Source of the DNA: Spisula solida
Lineage: Eukaryota; Mollusca; Bivalvia; Venerida; Mactridae
Assembly (NCBI GenBank): GCA_947247005.1
Contig: OX365948.1
Coordinates: forward strand, 36,088,601 to 36,152,600
DNA: 64,000 bases
Reading direction: 5' to 3'
Shown here: positions 12,253 to 25,432 of the stretch, one piece after another
Numbering within the stretch: the first letter of the stretch is position 1
How the letters are laid out: each line of letters starts with the position of its first letter
Position numbers and translations under genes: made by a program
Notes under the pieces: model-generated
Seen by the model: the letters and a program-made list of their open reading frames with translations, nothing else
Told to the model about the DNA's origin: nothing
Database searches by the model: none

Positions 12253-15200
12253 ATGCTTTCAATAAATTCAACCCGAAAGGAAAACGAATTGTCTGGAAAC
12301 CTCGGAAAAATGAAGATTACAGAGGAAAACAAGGTGAGTCAATTTTGAAGTTTAGTTCGGTTTATAAAATATGGCGCGAGAATTTTTACCTTTGTTGTTT
12401 GCATTGTGGAGCTGCCCGAGCTAAGAACTAAGGCAAAGCGCAATGTTTTCACTGTTCATAGTCAACTTACGCATGTTAATTTCTACAATTTCCATTCTAT
12501 ACTTTTGTGAAATTTCCAGAAAATGTCCTAAAGCGAGGAACTCTAAATAATCGACTGCTCAAAGATTTAAGTGCCGCAAAGATTTTTTGCGCGTTTGTTA
12601 TACTGTACTCGTCAGCACAGGCCCTCTTTGCGATTTTATGGTCCGAAAAAAATATTATACTCTTAGTTAACTAAGAGGAATATTTTTCCGGACCAAAAAA
12701 TAGCATCGAGGGCCTTTGCTCGCCAGTGGAGCTCTAGTTATCTTAGTTCTGGATACCATAACTAAATGGGTCTTTATATGAAATGGAATGATCATCGTCT
12801 TAGACCTTGGACTATTGATAACAATTCAGTTCTTTCTAGTAGTATGTTGACACCAGTCACGGTCACCTGCAATTTATTGTAAGGAAGCGAAAAGAGCCTG
12901 TATCGGCTTCGCTGCTTCAAAACTAGTTGTGACTTGTGTTTATCACACCACAGGGAATTGATGCATATACATTTTGTGTTCATGTTTGCCTTATTATCAG
13001 CATCATTGTGAAAGGCTTTTGTGTATTAGTTTAGATATTAGTAATGATAAAATTCATTTATTTTCAGCCAAAAAAAGTCCTTGGAGAAATTACAGTAAGT
13101 AATACAATTTATTAATTAGATACATGCTTTAGAAGTTTTGGTATTTTCTGACAGTTGTTGCATGTGGAATTTTATTTATTTTCTTGCACCTTTGGTACAA
13201 TGAAAAATCTTCATGGCAGCTTCTACCAATTTTTATAAATTTGTGTATAGAATGTGTTTAGTTTTGTCTTGACTCTTGTTAGTGTGCATGGTAATTGGTA
13301 TTTGTCATGCTTCCACATGACCAATATGTCCAGATTTACTATCCTTGTTTTGAATTAATGGACCTCGATGAAATTTTACTGTTTTTCTGTATCTTTATTC
13401 CCAGTGTTAATGTTTGTCTTATTTGCTATTGCAGAATTTTCAAAAGCCTACTCAAAAGACACCACAAAAACAAGAGGTAAGTTACCTAGGCACTATATAA
13501 TGTTTATTTAACTAAGTTATATTTGTTGCCATGAGCAAAGTGAGCATATTAGGCTAGACTCTAAAAATCATTTAAATTCTTTGAAGATTGAAGGATGTTA
13601 CAGTTTCACATGGTGGAAAGTTTTCAGGCACATGCCCGAACTTCAGGTTTTTTTAGTTCCACAAAGCCTTGTTTTTCTTTTATTTTCCCTATTTAAATTG
13701 ACAATTTTTGAGGAGTTCAGGTTTTTCAGAATTTCAAACACATGCTTTCAGAAATGCACTGACTGACATTACAATGAAATATGAGGCTGTTCCGTCATAT
13801 CTTACATTGTGTTTTTTCCCACACAGATTAAACCTGTAGTAAAGAAGTCAAAAGTTGAACCATTATTGGCTGACAATCCTCGACGTTTTGTTGTATTGCC
13901 TATTCAATACCATGATATCTGGAAGATGTACAAGAAAGCAGAGGCATCATTCTGGACAGCTGAGGAAGTTGACCTTTCAAAAGATATGACTCACTGGGAA
14001 TCCCTGAAGAAGGAAGAGAAACACTTTATCTCGCATGTGCTTGCTTTCTTTGCTGCCAGTGATGGAATTGTAAATGAAAACTTGGTAAGATTCATTTTGA
14101 GACTTTATTAAAACTAAACAGGTTTTATGATTTGATGCTGCCCATTCTTATCCCTTGCTGAAGGAGGTAATGGTACTAGGCGTCAGTCCGTCTGACTCTT
14201 GTGTGTGCAACTCCTACATTTCTTATGCGATTTTGATGAAACCTTCAGTTGTACCCTCATGGTTTTTAATTTGGACCATTTTTCATTGAATTATGGCCCT
14301 TTTTATACACATGTAAGCTATAGAGAAAACAATTTGTTCTCATGATGGGATGCAATATTGTGAAATTTGCATTTTTTAATAGCTTATGTGAAGACGTCAC
14401 TTGCAATTCAGTGGGCTGATGGGGGTCAAGGTCAGTTACTTAAGATGGATTAAATTGTTTGTGCTGAATACCATAAGTTAGGAAAGCAATATGATGAGGA
14501 GTCTTGCTATGTAGGTCGTAGATTTTGTTGAGACAACAATTGGAATAAGGGGGACTCGTTGGATCAAGGTTACTGCCAGGGTGGCCACAGACTCTGGAAA
14601 ACAGGGAAAATGCCCAAAACATTCCCTGCAGGGGGGAATTATATTTTAAACCATCTTGTGTATAGCAGTACATGTATTATTTGCTTCACAGGTTGAAAGG
14701 TTCAGTAAGGAAGTGCAAGTGACTGAGGCAAGATGTTTCTATGGTTTCCAAATTGCAATGGAGAACATTCATTCAGAAATGTACAGTTTACTCATAGATA
14801 CCTACATCAAAGATCCACAAGAAAGGTGAGACATTACTTGATCTTTTGATCTTGTTAGGAATGTAAAAGTGATTTTTGATAAAAGTATGTTGCCATTTTC
14901 AGGGCTGTCGATATTCCTGATTTATCTGGAATTCCAAAACTATCCTAAGAGCTATATGGTTTCTACCAACAAAAAACAAAATCTCATGAAATGGCAGTTA
15001 TTATGCCCCCCATCTTTGATGAGGGGGTATATAACTTTGGTAATGTTGGTCGTATCAAACAAGTTTCCGTTCAATAACTCAGAATGCTTAGCCATAGGAT
15101 CTTAGAACTTTACATGGAGGTTGGTCATCAACAGTTGATGACCCTTATTGATCGGGTCAGTAGAACAAAGGTCACTGAGCTTTGCCATTTCCGACTATTG

Positions 15201-16785
15201 GGCTGCCATGGGCGCATACATGTTTTACAATTGTCAATTTAATCTGCTCTGAGAATTTTATTCTAGTTTGGCCTAAATTGGTAACTCGCATATGATTTTC
15301 AGGATTTTTAACTTGGCTCTGTTGACGCCCCTGCATTTAATAACATCTTTTAACATTTCTGTCTTCGTGGACTAACATCCATACCTTTTTTGTTGAGAGT
15401 AAGATGAGAGATTTGTTTAACAAACTGTTTTGTGTTCAAAGGCATTTTATAATGAACACCATTGCATTTTTTTCAGGGACTTCCTATTTAATGCTATTGA
15501 GACTATGCCATGTGTTAAAGAAAAGGCAGACTGGGCCTTGCGCTGGATCAATGATGAGGACTCGTCATATGGTGAAAGAGTTGTAGCATTTGCTGCAGTT
15601 GAAGGAATTTTCTTCTCTGGGTCATTTGCTTCAATATTTTGGTTGAAGAAACGTGGAATCATGCCAGGTCTTACATTCAGTAATGAACTGATCAGTAGAG
15701 ATGAGGTGAGCTATTTTGAACAATATTGGGGTAGATGTTATTTGTATTCACATGATTATTTTTGTTTCCTGTCAGGCAATGTTACGTCAATCTGCATCCG
15801 TCTTGTCTAATATTTGAAACTACAGAATCTGCAGTTGATCATTTGTACTGGCCACCAGAAAATGCTAATTTGTCGACTGCTTCAATTCTTTTGTAATCTC
15901 ATGCTTTATTCCTATTTTCTTTTGCAGGGTCTTCACTGTGATTTTGCCTGTCTTATGTTTAGTCATCTTGAAAATAAACCATCTCAGGAAAGAATACATC
16001 AAATTATCGATGAAGCTGTTAAAATAGAACAGGTATTCCTCACAGAAGCACTTCCGTGCAGACTTATTGGTATGAACTGTGATCTCATGAGGCAATACAT
16101 CGAGTTTGTTGCCGATAGATTGCTGTTAGAATTAAAATGTGATAAGGTAAGTTTTCACTCTTGACATTCCTTGTTTTCGTAGTTAACAATGTCTAGGCTG
16201 AACATTGCTAAGTTTTGAAATCCTGACAGGTTTGGATATAACATTCGTCATTGGCTGCATTCAAATTTGCATTACTGTAATTCTAAAGTGTCCAATGGTT
16301 ACTACTGATTAAATCAGGTGGTGTTAAGTAATCTTTATCTCACTTGCTGATGTTGCAATTCTATACAGATTTCTGGCATGAGTAGCTTGTATTAAACAAT
16401 GTTAAATTAGCACATGCACGGAACAAGCAATCAGACTGGGATGGTACCTATCAAAATGGTAACTTGTATCTATTTAATGGATGACCTGCAGCCAGTCAAT
16501 AAGGTTTATCAATTTATGTTATTATGCCTATAACAATTCATTTGTTAATCAAGCACCCTTGACCTCGTGTCAATATTTTGTTTATTTACATTCACATTAA
16601 TGCTGTATTTCCTATTTCAGATTTACAACAAAGAAAATCCCTTTGACTTCATGGAACATATATCGTTAGAAGGAAAAACAAACTTTTTTGAAAAACGTGT
16701 TGGTGAATATCAAAAGATGGGTGTTATGGCAGGATCAAACACGGGAGGGGATAGTCATGCATTTACCCTTGATGCTGATTTCTAA
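12253..16785 (+). CDS. RRM2: Ribonucleoside-diphosphate reductase small subunit (RRM2), complete
   Basis: Eight coding exons: 12253-12333, 13068-13094, 13435-13476, 13827-14084, 14692-14825, 15477-15705, 15928-16146 and 16621-16785. They join in frame to 384 residues (human 389). The enzyme reduces NDPs to dNDPs; this subunit holds the diiron centre and tyrosyl radical. Iron ligands are D129, E160, H163, E223, E257 and H260, and the radical tyrosine is Y167, all at a constant offset of 9 from human numbering. The last seven residues, FTLDADF, are the tail that docks on the large subunit. The start at 12253 (MLSINS) resembles the human MLS start and precedes a KEN box at 9-11, the APC/C-Cdh1 degron that separates RRM2 from p53R2 (RRM2B). 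The N-terminal region is built from a short exon 1 and two micro-exons of 27 and 42 nt. The neighbour STPG1 is divergent; E2F and CCAAT sites lie upstream. Confidence 0.97.
12619..12714. repeat. Fold-back element in RRM2 intron 1
   Basis: Imperfect arms (aggccctctttgcgatttta, then tggtccgaaaaa) mirror the right side (ttttccggacca, then gagggcct) around the perfect palindrome tcttagttaactaaga (12661-12676). The length and palindromic centre suggest a small fold-back MITE. Confidence 0.7.
14150..14460 (+). repeat. Dispersed repeat in RRM2 intron 4
   Basis: The block containing 'catggtttttaatttggacc' and 'gaattatggccct' recurs near 20190-20235, and similar shorter matches lie near 19620-19680 and 19790-19810. 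No coding potential. Confidence 0.55.
15000..15180 (+). repeat. Dispersed repeat family, copy 1 of 3
   Basis: 'tttgatgagggggtatat', 'ttccgttcaataactc' and 'acatggaggttggtcatcaa' recur at 30530-30690 (plus). They recur in reverse and more diverged at 35085-35215. This copy lies in RRM2 intron 5. Confidence 0.65.
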
Positions 16786-17210
16786 AATAATTGAATCCGT
16801 GTAAAGTGATATGCCCATAGATTTGTAAGAATCCAAGGACTTTTTTGTGGTTCTCGACAAAACTGGAAGCATTGTAGTTAAATTGGTTTTAAAACATTTT
16901 AGTAATAGTGCAAAACTGATTTTACATTTTTAGTGTGCAATAATGCATGAAATTGATTTTTTATGATTTTACCGGTTATTTATTTTAGTAAATATTTGGT
17001 TTGCCATTTCTTAGCAATATTTAGTTTTTATCATTTGTATTAAATTCATCTTATATATTTGAGATTGTGTTTGCACATTTCATATATTGTTAAGAGCCAA
17101 TCTGTCATGTATGCGAGTGGACATGTATACATGTATTTATTTGTTGTTCTTAATGCTAGTTTTAATCAGGTCTTAAATCTAATTATGTACTTAATGATTT
17201 ATTTATATGT

Positions 17211-17216
17211 AATAAA
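17211..17216 (+). terminator. RRM2 polyadenylation signal AATAAA
   Basis: AATAAA lies 426 bp after the RRM2 stop codon, in an AT-rich 3' UTR, and is followed by a GT/T-rich stretch (17221-17250). It is the best candidate 3' end of RRM2. Confidence 0.6.
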
Positions 17217-17524
17217 ATATGTGAAATAATGTGCGTTTTCTGTCTTTTTTTGGATTAGCTAAAATTTAAAGACCATTCTGTTGTGTAGGCAGATTTAGTA
17301 TACTCTGCTCCAATGAAGTCAGATATCCTATAAGCAATATTCAAATGCATACATCATAAAACTTTTGTTTTTGTCATATTGTATACAAAAAGGTATATAC
17401 TGTCGGTTCAATAAGTAATACTAATGAGGGAACTATCCCATTCAAAAGAATAGGGGGGCATATTTTATATAGTAAAAGAGTTACCTTCAATCAATAGTAT
17501 AATACTTGAAACTTAGTTTTTCAT

Positions 17525-17622
17525 ATCGTCTCGTTAGTCGAGTGGATAAGCATGCCGCTGTTATCCAACTGATTTCGTTGAGATTTTGTTCAATCTCGCC
17601 ACTGGTTCGACACCCATCCAAG
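17525..17622 (+). repeat. tRNA-derived SINE head
   Basis: A-box-like TAGTCGAGTGG (17535-17545) and perfect B box GGTTCGACACC (17604-17614). There is no acceptor-stem pairing, and the spacing is too long for most tRNAs. Confidence 0.55.
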
Positions 17623-17907
17623 TTACATAAATTTTAAAGTTTTTACGAGTATCTTATTTTGTATTTGTAAGTAATATTATAATAACGTACGTAGTAAGTA
17701 TATTTATTTGTGTGTTATGTTTCCATTCTATATCTATCCAATTGTATCTTTTCAATTATTTTATTTCTATCTACAGTACAATAATCATACACTTATATAA
17801 TATATTCCCTGCAACATAAAATATGTAGCATTTGAAGTATCGATTCATTAAAGGAGTAGTATAATATGAAACTTTGTATCATGGATACATGCAATAAAAA
17901 AAGTTGA

Positions 17908-17995
17908 CCGAAGTGGGGATCGAACCTACAACTGAGAATAAAATAGAAACGTGAGGGAAGTGAGGGTTTATCCACTACACTACCGCGCCTTTGAT
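17908..17995 (-). repeat. tRNA-derived SINE head
   Basis: The minus strand carries A-box-like TGTAGTGGATA (near 17979-17969) and a perfect B box GGTTCGATCCC (17926-17916). Most likely a SINE remnant. A pseudo-tRNA is the alternative. Confidence 0.55.
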
Positions 17996-18250
17996 ATATG
18001 GAATGAGATTTGTACACTATTTGATATCGAACCAATATAAAGTTTACCTGACGGGCGAGTTTATGTTTATAACCGTTATCATTTGACTTTGAACGCACTA
18101 TAGATGTAACTTTTCAGTGACGCCCAGTATATGTACTGCAATGTACTATTTTGGTCTGTATTGTGCAAAAACATTTACCTGACCGGTACTCACAAAAGAA
18201 TCATTGTAGAAAGCTTTATACTAGATAGGCATTGGTGCTCAACCTGCTAA

Positions 18251-18609
18251 TAGTACTGTTTTATCAAATCACGGAAATCTTACATTATGTTAAAATGTAA
18301 ATTCTTTATAATAACTAAACTCTTGACAGATACGGTCTGTAGGAGTTGATTAACTGAATTAATAATTAGTATCACAACTCAATTTACCCCAGCAGGCCTG
18401 GTATTTTTTAGGCCCATGCCTGATTTCAGGTTTTTTAATCCTGAATTATCCTTAGTGTACATTGAAAAATAGAATTTCAGACTTTGAAACTGGGATTTTC
18501 AGGCCTGAGAATAATTACCAGACCTGCCCATTTAGTGGCAGTAAAAACTTGATAAAGGATTTAAATTTGAATGTAACTAAGATTTCTGTGATTTGATAAA
18601 ACAGTACCC
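18251..18609. mobile_element. MITE with GTACTGTTTTATCAAA ends
   Basis: Left 'agtactgttttatcaaatca' and right 'tgatttgataaaacagtac' are reverse complements, with further similarity inward. The same termini bound the element at 40157-40639. The interior (18396-18535) holds a second fold-back built from 'aggcctg' and 'caggcctgag' blocks. Non-coding. Confidence 0.75.
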
Positions 18610-18619
18610 AGGTGCCCTA

Positions 18620-21330
18620 CCATCCCAGAAATCAGGATTTGCTGCCCTAGGAAGAATGAACTTTTCTGCAGAAAGTAAAAAGTAATTTGATGAAATAATT
18701 CAAAGTACATGTAAGTCAATTTTTTTTTAAAGCTGAATGGAACAGTGTTTTGGGTGTAGGGATGTGTGAAAATTGCACTCGAACCAGACTTGCATCCAAT
18801 TTTCAGGATTTGGTATTATGCCTTAGTAGGACCCCCTGAAGTTCTCTTCAGAAAGTTGAGGATTACAAATAGTGTTCAGCTATGCGTAATAATGTTAAAT
18901 TCTGGCAGCTTGAAACAGCTACTGGTGATTAAGCAAATACAGAAAACATGATAAAATAACACAAATTGTGTCATATTACTCTAGGAAAATGGACTTTGAT
19001 GAACTAGAACATGACAAAGGGCCACAATTAAGGCAAAAAAGTGTTCAGTTCACAAAATATTTTCACTGGTGTTACATAGTAAGTAAAAGAACAAAGCTAC
19101 TATAATTCTGGCATATCCTGTTGGTGGAAATTCATTCCTTCATGCACATCTACATGTTGAGGTCGTTGTGTGGAAGTTTGAAGGAAATCTTGCAAAAACT
19201 GGAGAGTTGTACTCACACAGAGGTCCTACCATTCTGGATTTACTACTTGACAAAGTTATGGTCATTTGCATAAGCTGTTTCATAAGCTTGATTTTTAATT
19301 AACAGTACAATGTTTGAAAGACTTGATTTCAGGATTGGTCTTTATGCCTCAGTAGGACCCCTGTCACAAGAATGTGCAGTGCATAAATGGCAAGGCCAAA
19401 ATCCTGGCAAAAAATAATTGCAGGGCAAATTCTTTTATGCATATCAACTAAATGTAGGTCATCCTTAAAGGAAATCCTGACAATCCTGTCAAAAATGTAG
19501 GAGTTGCGTTCACAAGAATTTTTATCCCCTGCCAAAGGTGAAGGGAATACGGTAATGAGATGTGGCATTCCGTGTGTCTGACTCTTCTGAGTGCTATTCT
19601 TAATTTCTAAGGATTTTGATGCAACTTTCACAGTACTGCTATGTCCCCCAGTGACCATTTTTTGACAGAGTTATTGCCCTTGTTGATTTCGCCATATAAA
19701 TTCTCTGTGCACTCCTTTATTTCTTACGGAATTCTGTCCAAACTTTAAGAAGTACAATAGCCAGGTGCCCTAGCGCATATCGGCCATTTATGACAGAATT
19801 ATGGCCCTTTGTTTATTTTGTACCCGTGTAGGATATATAGACAGGGGTTCTATAATTCTGGAATAATCCGGACATCCGTTTTGCTGCATTACAAAGAAAG
19901 AACTTTTCTGCAGAAAATGAAATATTGGTGAAATAATTCAAAGGATTGACAAAAGTTATGGTCATTTGAAATTTCATCAGCTGAATTTTAACAAAAGAAT
20001 GATGTTTGAACTAAGTCTTTGTGTGGAAGTATGTGTTAATGACATTCAAAACAGACTTGCAACTCATTTTCAGGATTAGTAAAACCCCTGATATAGAAAC
20101 ATTCTTCTGTGTGCAACTCATTCATTTCTTCAGGAATTTTGATGAATCTTTCACAGATGTACCCTCATGAGTTGCAAAAGCGCAAATTGTCATGGTTTTT
20201 AATTTGGACCAGTTTTACAGAATTATGGCCCTTTCATTTTGTACAGAATTATGTAAGCTTTTAAGAGAATTTGTTTCAGATTGAGATATCACAATGAAAC
20301 TTGCTGTGTAGGTAGCTTGTGTGCTAACAGCACTTGTAATGGAAAGTGGGGTCAAGTTCACTTACTAAAATAGATAATTTGTTTTTGCTCAATAACATTA
20401 GTTAGGAATGCAATATCATGATGTTCAAAATAAACAGTCAACAAGAAGCAGACATTACAAGAAAACCAAGTTAACGGTGACCTTGATCCAACCAGTCCAC
20501 TGTCCATCCCAATGGTTGCCTTCAACAGCTACTACCTACATAGCCAAGTAATGTTTTTTAAGATGAGCAGTCTTCGGTAATGACATAATTGTTTGTACAT
20601 GGCATTCTAGACGGATGCTTTTCATTAACAGTTCTGAGCCTTCATTAGGGTCTAGTGAAACAAACCATATCATACGCAAACATGTGTTTTATTATTTTGT
20701 AAACAAAACAAGACAAATATGTTCACAGATATGAATTCACTGTCAGTTCAAGTGTTGTACAAATATGTTCAAGCAAAATATCACAATAATTATATATAGA
20801 TGAATTAGCAATATCTAGTAGTTCTAGAGTATTGCATATTACAATAAAATGATTTTTGAATTAAATTCATGACAAGTAAAATGTGCACCAGACAATAACA
20901 AGACATAAAATATCAAAATATAACAAAATGTACAGAAATAAACAATATCGCTACTGACTTAGGCCTTTATAAATCAATTCCTAGATTATCATCCTAATGT
21001 TTCGAAGAGACTTTCATGCTGGAAGATTCAAATGGGATAAACATGCTTTCTTTTTTTATGAATATTAACAATTTATTGTTTGTGATTTGAAGAAAATAAA
21101 TAGGGGTCCTACAAATCTGGATTTGCTTCACTAAATAATTAACTTTTTCATGAAAATATCGAAGTACTGCATTGATTATGTCATGGGCATTTGACATTTA
21201 AAGTTGATTTTTAATAAGAGAATAATGTTTGAATCAGATGTAGGGTGTTAGGATGTTTGCAAATGGCATCTGAAACAGACTTTCTTTGTATATTCAGGAT
21301 GGTGTTTGATGCGTAAGTAGGACCCTGGAA
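18620..21330 (+). repeat. Cluster of four related MITEs (GGGGTCCTAC family)
   Basis: Copies at about 18626-18839 (left end lost), 19221-19362, 19843-20089 and 21101-21326. They begin near 'aggggtcctac' plus 'attctgga' and end near 'caggatt', then 'gtaggacccct', which is the reverse complement of the start. Shared interiors include 'gaacttttctgcagaaa', 'tgaaataattcaaag' and 'cagacttgc'. A partial reverse copy lies at about 36255-36360. No gene is seen in the rest of this stretch. Confidence 0.7.
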
Positions 21331-21553
21331 AAATCAGGACGGGCAGATAGGAATAATGATCAAGAATTGATTTATTCTGAACATAGTAATAAATACAATG
21401 ACTAAATAAATACAAAACACATGTACCGTACATATCAGATGTCACTGAGGCTGGTTAATACCCCAGTTTACAGGACCAAACAAATGCAAATACTATTAAA
21501 TACTATGTACTTAGATAACATACGAACATCACTAATAAGATACTTTTTAGGTA

Positions 21554-21965
21554 GGACTGGGACGATTGCTCGGTTAATCAGATATGATTCGATTACAAGG
21601 TTAGACCGGTTTCAATTTTGCAAAACCGCTAATCATTCTAAAACAATATATATCCTACAATGCCAATAAAAGGTATATCATTGCATTATATCTTTGACAG
21701 CAGCATGCCTGAATGTGTTTATTGACAAATAAACAGGTAACATACCTGGATGTATAGGGGTTTGTGATTGTTTTTAACATATGAAAAATCTTGATCTTCT
21801 TTTGATTTGATATAAAATAAACAAATAAGTTCAACTGCAAAAAGTACATTGATATTGTTGACGGGGAAGAAAATACCATTTTCAATGTGGCGGCAGATTA
21901 ACTGGTTCGATTCGATTTTATGCAAACGATAAACCAGTTTCAGAATTTTGAAATCGTCCTGGTCC
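21554..21965. mobile_element. Candidate TIR element, 412 bp
   Basis: Left GGACTGGGACGATT and the right end (complement GGACCAGGACGATT) form 14-bp inverted ends with two mismatches. A diverged part, including 'ccattttcaatg' and 'ggc', recurs at about 43722-43812 in an RNF144 intron. Confidence 0.5.
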
Positions 21966-24079
21966 AAGTAAAAGTATTTGTGACAAAGTTAAATCTTGGT
22001 TAATCGTCCCTCACTTTACTAAACCTGATTGGTGGACATATAAGAATATCAAGGATTTATCTTAACAGTCAAGTTTACTTCTTATATTCAACAATGTACA
22101 CAAGAAAGAAGTCTTAATGTACGATAGTTACCATGATTAACCTCAGGTTAAAATCCTTTCATCAACATATTGTGGAACTAAATTATGAGCAATATGTGTT
22201 TTAAACCTAAAATCGCAGACCAGCTTCAGTTCATCAACGATGATGACATCAATTTTATCCACCGAGTCGAATCTGACCAGTTACTGTACCATGATCAGGG
22301 AAGGAAACATTTAAAAATGGTGGAAAAATATCTCATTTGGTGACTTACTTGGTGATCAGTTATATTGATTTTATGTACATGAAAAATGTACATGAAAAAT
22401 GTAGTTCAAATATGATTGGAACAAATATTACTTGAAGGCTGAACTAGGTATCTGAGACACACTGGTCCATAGTAACATTTTAACCAAAAACACTTGCGTT
22501 AAATTTTGATGGTTCGGAAGATAAGTAAAATAATGCCGTAAGCTTTACATGAATTACATGATTATATGTGGGTATATCCAAAAGTAATGTTACTATTCCC
22601 ATGGTGTGTTTGTTTATGGGCGTAGGTTCATGAAAACGATATCAAAATGTGCAGTAATTCAATTCTGATTAACATGAAACGTGCTGCATTATTTGATTAT
22701 CAGAATTGTATTATATAAACGTTTCAAAATATACCAATGGCGTAACGTAGCAGCATATGAAAATAAAGGTACGTTTTTCATAATCATAACAATGTTCTTT
22801 GATACCTTATGATACAACATAAATCACCAAATCAGTCGACAATTCTCTGATGTAACTTTACAATTGGCTGTTGACTGCTGTTAAAATTTTGGGGTATCAC
22901 TTAATCATGGAACTCACAATAAACGATTAATATACTGATAACAAAGCAAAAACGCAGATGCAGATTTATGATAAAAAAAGACGCGCGTAGTAAAGCATTT
23001 TTCCTACAAGTTACGAAGGTCAACTTAGAAACATTATGAGACTCATGGCGACGCCATAAGCTCGTGTATATGTAGTATAAGCTTTTAAGGGAGGGCGGTA
23101 ATCAAATCAATGTCAACAAAGGGCCAGAAGACTCGTATCTGGTAGCTCCGACAAGAACACCAAGTGTGTTTCTGGCGCTGTAAATGCAGTTTGACATTTC
23201 AATAATGCGACCGAGTAGAGGTAGATTTTACTTGTGTGACTATCAAGATGCCACTTAGAAATAATTTTAACATGCAGATAGCGAGTGTCAGTTGGGTTGC
23301 ACATTTTTAAAGGACAAATAAATGGCTGCATGGATTCAGGAGTCTAAGAAGAATACCAGGGATGCAATTTTCAGGAGTAAAGTCATTAACGTCTGCTTAG
23401 CGGCAATATCCATTTGTATGCATCATGTCTATGCTAATATCTTAATAAATTGTTCTGTGAATTTTCATGCAATTTGGCTATCACATTCAAAATAGATTCA
23501 TGTAAAATTTGGTTGTTTTTCTTACATTGTGTACGATTAAAAAGCATCAGTGAAATTACTTTTGAATCACCCCACATAGTTAAATCATTATACCAGTACT
23601 TTTTTTGTTTCATGGAGTTTTAAATTCCAAATGAACCTGATTTTGTACTGTTGATTCACCATGTGACAGTACAGGACTACTGGCAAGCAAGCTGTTGATA
23701 AAAGCAAATATAAATACTGGGGACTAAAATCTGGTATCCAATAATCCTGGCTGACTTTACCAGTTCTGAACAACGTAACTCAGCCGTACACAATACACCT
23801 GATGATTAGATAACCTTTGATCAACAAACGTATGTTAAGTATTTTACAAATGCACACAATGATATAAACCCAATTTAAATACATTATGTAAGTTAAATGT
23901 AACCATATTTAAATAGACAAGACACTGTGAAACCATTTTTTTCATGCATTGTGTTTCAGGTAGTTCAAGTGCAGAAAAAGTTCTGCCATGACTATCTTCT
24001 AAATTATAAAATATTTCTTCACCTGAACCCATGCCAAGTTACTTTTCTGCAATTTCCGTAAATTTTGTTCTCGTTCACA
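21966..24079. other. Gene-free stretch
   Basis: AT-rich sequence with short frames only. I see no exon with splice signals, no tRNA and no clear repeat ends here. Confidence 0.5.
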
Positions 24080-24412
24080 TACATGCCATGTTTTGTAGAC
24101 ACCTCTGCATGAGATTGGTGATGGAAATGCAGGAGATCTCATTAAAATGCAGGAGATTTTCCTTGCTGAAACTTTTAACTTAACTTATTGAAGTTTATAT
24201 GCAGTTTTCACTTTTATGACAATACCATGCATGCTTCTGTTCATGAAGCAATTTAAATTCATATTTGTGATACCAGTAATCTTCATAATGTAAACAAAAT
24301 TCAGGTTCCAGTATGTCAAAGAAATGCATGAGATTTGATCAATTTGTCTACGATCATGCGTGAGTAGAGTCTAAAATGCGCGAGACTCACGCATGATGCA
24401 GGAGATGTGTTT
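24080..24412 (+). repeat. Dispersed repeat (gcaggaga/catgcatgctt family), copy 1
   Basis: It contains 'atgacaataccatgcatgct', 'cataatgtaaaca' and 'gagactcacgcatgatgc'. Further copies lie at 35803-36120 (plus), 39925-40126 continued at 41542-41640 (plus, interrupted) and 61260-61600 (minus). Four copies of ~320 bp show a family. No inverted ends are evident. Confidence 0.8.
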
Positions 24413-24500
24413 ACAAACATATTCTTCACACTCTCAGGGAACTTGACAAACCACTGATGGTCATACCAAGCAATTTAAACTGATTTCACAGTGAAAAATA

Positions 24501-24596
24501 AATAACTAATTTACAATCATTATAAATAACTAATTTACAATCATTATAAATAACTAATTTGCAATCATTATAAATAACTAATTTACCATCATTATT
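24501..24596. repeat. 24-bp tandem repeat, four units
   Basis: The unit 'aataactaatttacaatcat' plus 'tata' repeats at 24501, 24525, 24549 and 24573 with one substitution per later unit. Confidence 0.9.
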
Positions 24597-25432
24597 CATC
24601 ATTCACGCATACACTAAAAGCATGTACAGGTGGATTATTTTGATTATATGTGTTAATATCACAGCTCAAAGTATGGAATGACATGACATTAATTTTCATC
24701 TTCGAAAATCTAAAGATGTCACATCAGTATGTACACAATCTAACATAATACCAGGTACTAACTAACTAACTGACTTCAAATAAATAAATGACACACTTAT
24801 AACTATATTGTAAATCTGTAATGTATAATACATGACAGTTACCTAACCAGCAGGTAAAAATTGTCCTACACCCTATTCTCGTCAGTTCAGGGATTTACAT
24901 GAATGATTGAATCAAGTCAAATATAATTAATAAATCTACGAGTTTTCGTACAGGGTGTCCAAAAAGAAAGTAAACAGTTTAAGGTAATTTCAGTAGATTT
25001 ACTTTTTTCTAAAAACTATCTAAAGTTATAATCTTAAAACTGGTTCCAGAAAAAACTTAATCTTTTGTCTACATGTGTGCAAATTTTCTTCACTATAGCA
25101 GAATGAAGACATTTAATAAATATACACTGAAACTGTATACTTTCTCTTTTGACACCCTGTACATGTAATCAAAAAGATGAAGTTCAGGTAGTGTACTATG
25201 GCAGCTATTTCAATATAAACACTGTTCATGAAACACTCGTTTCTTAAAAAGACATAGACAGGTTGACAATTTACTGTCCATGTGTACATTAAGTTATTAG
25301 GCTGGGACCCAGAAATGACGAGAACACAGTATTAATGTATTACACAGTGAAAGAAAAACATTCCACACAAACCTATCATTTTGAAAAAGAAATGCATATA
25401 AAATGAATACATGTACGATTGTACAACAGTTT

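Noticed and set aside
12253..16785. p53R2 (RRM2B) as an alternative call
   Set aside because: The KEN box at residues 9-11 is a mark of RRM2 and is absent from vertebrate RRM2B; invertebrates usually have a single RRM2-type gene.
17525..17622. tRNA gene
   Set aside because: A and B boxes are present, but there is no acceptor-stem pairing and the length is wrong; better read as a SINE head. The same applies to 4981-5066, 17908-17995 and 63236-63340.
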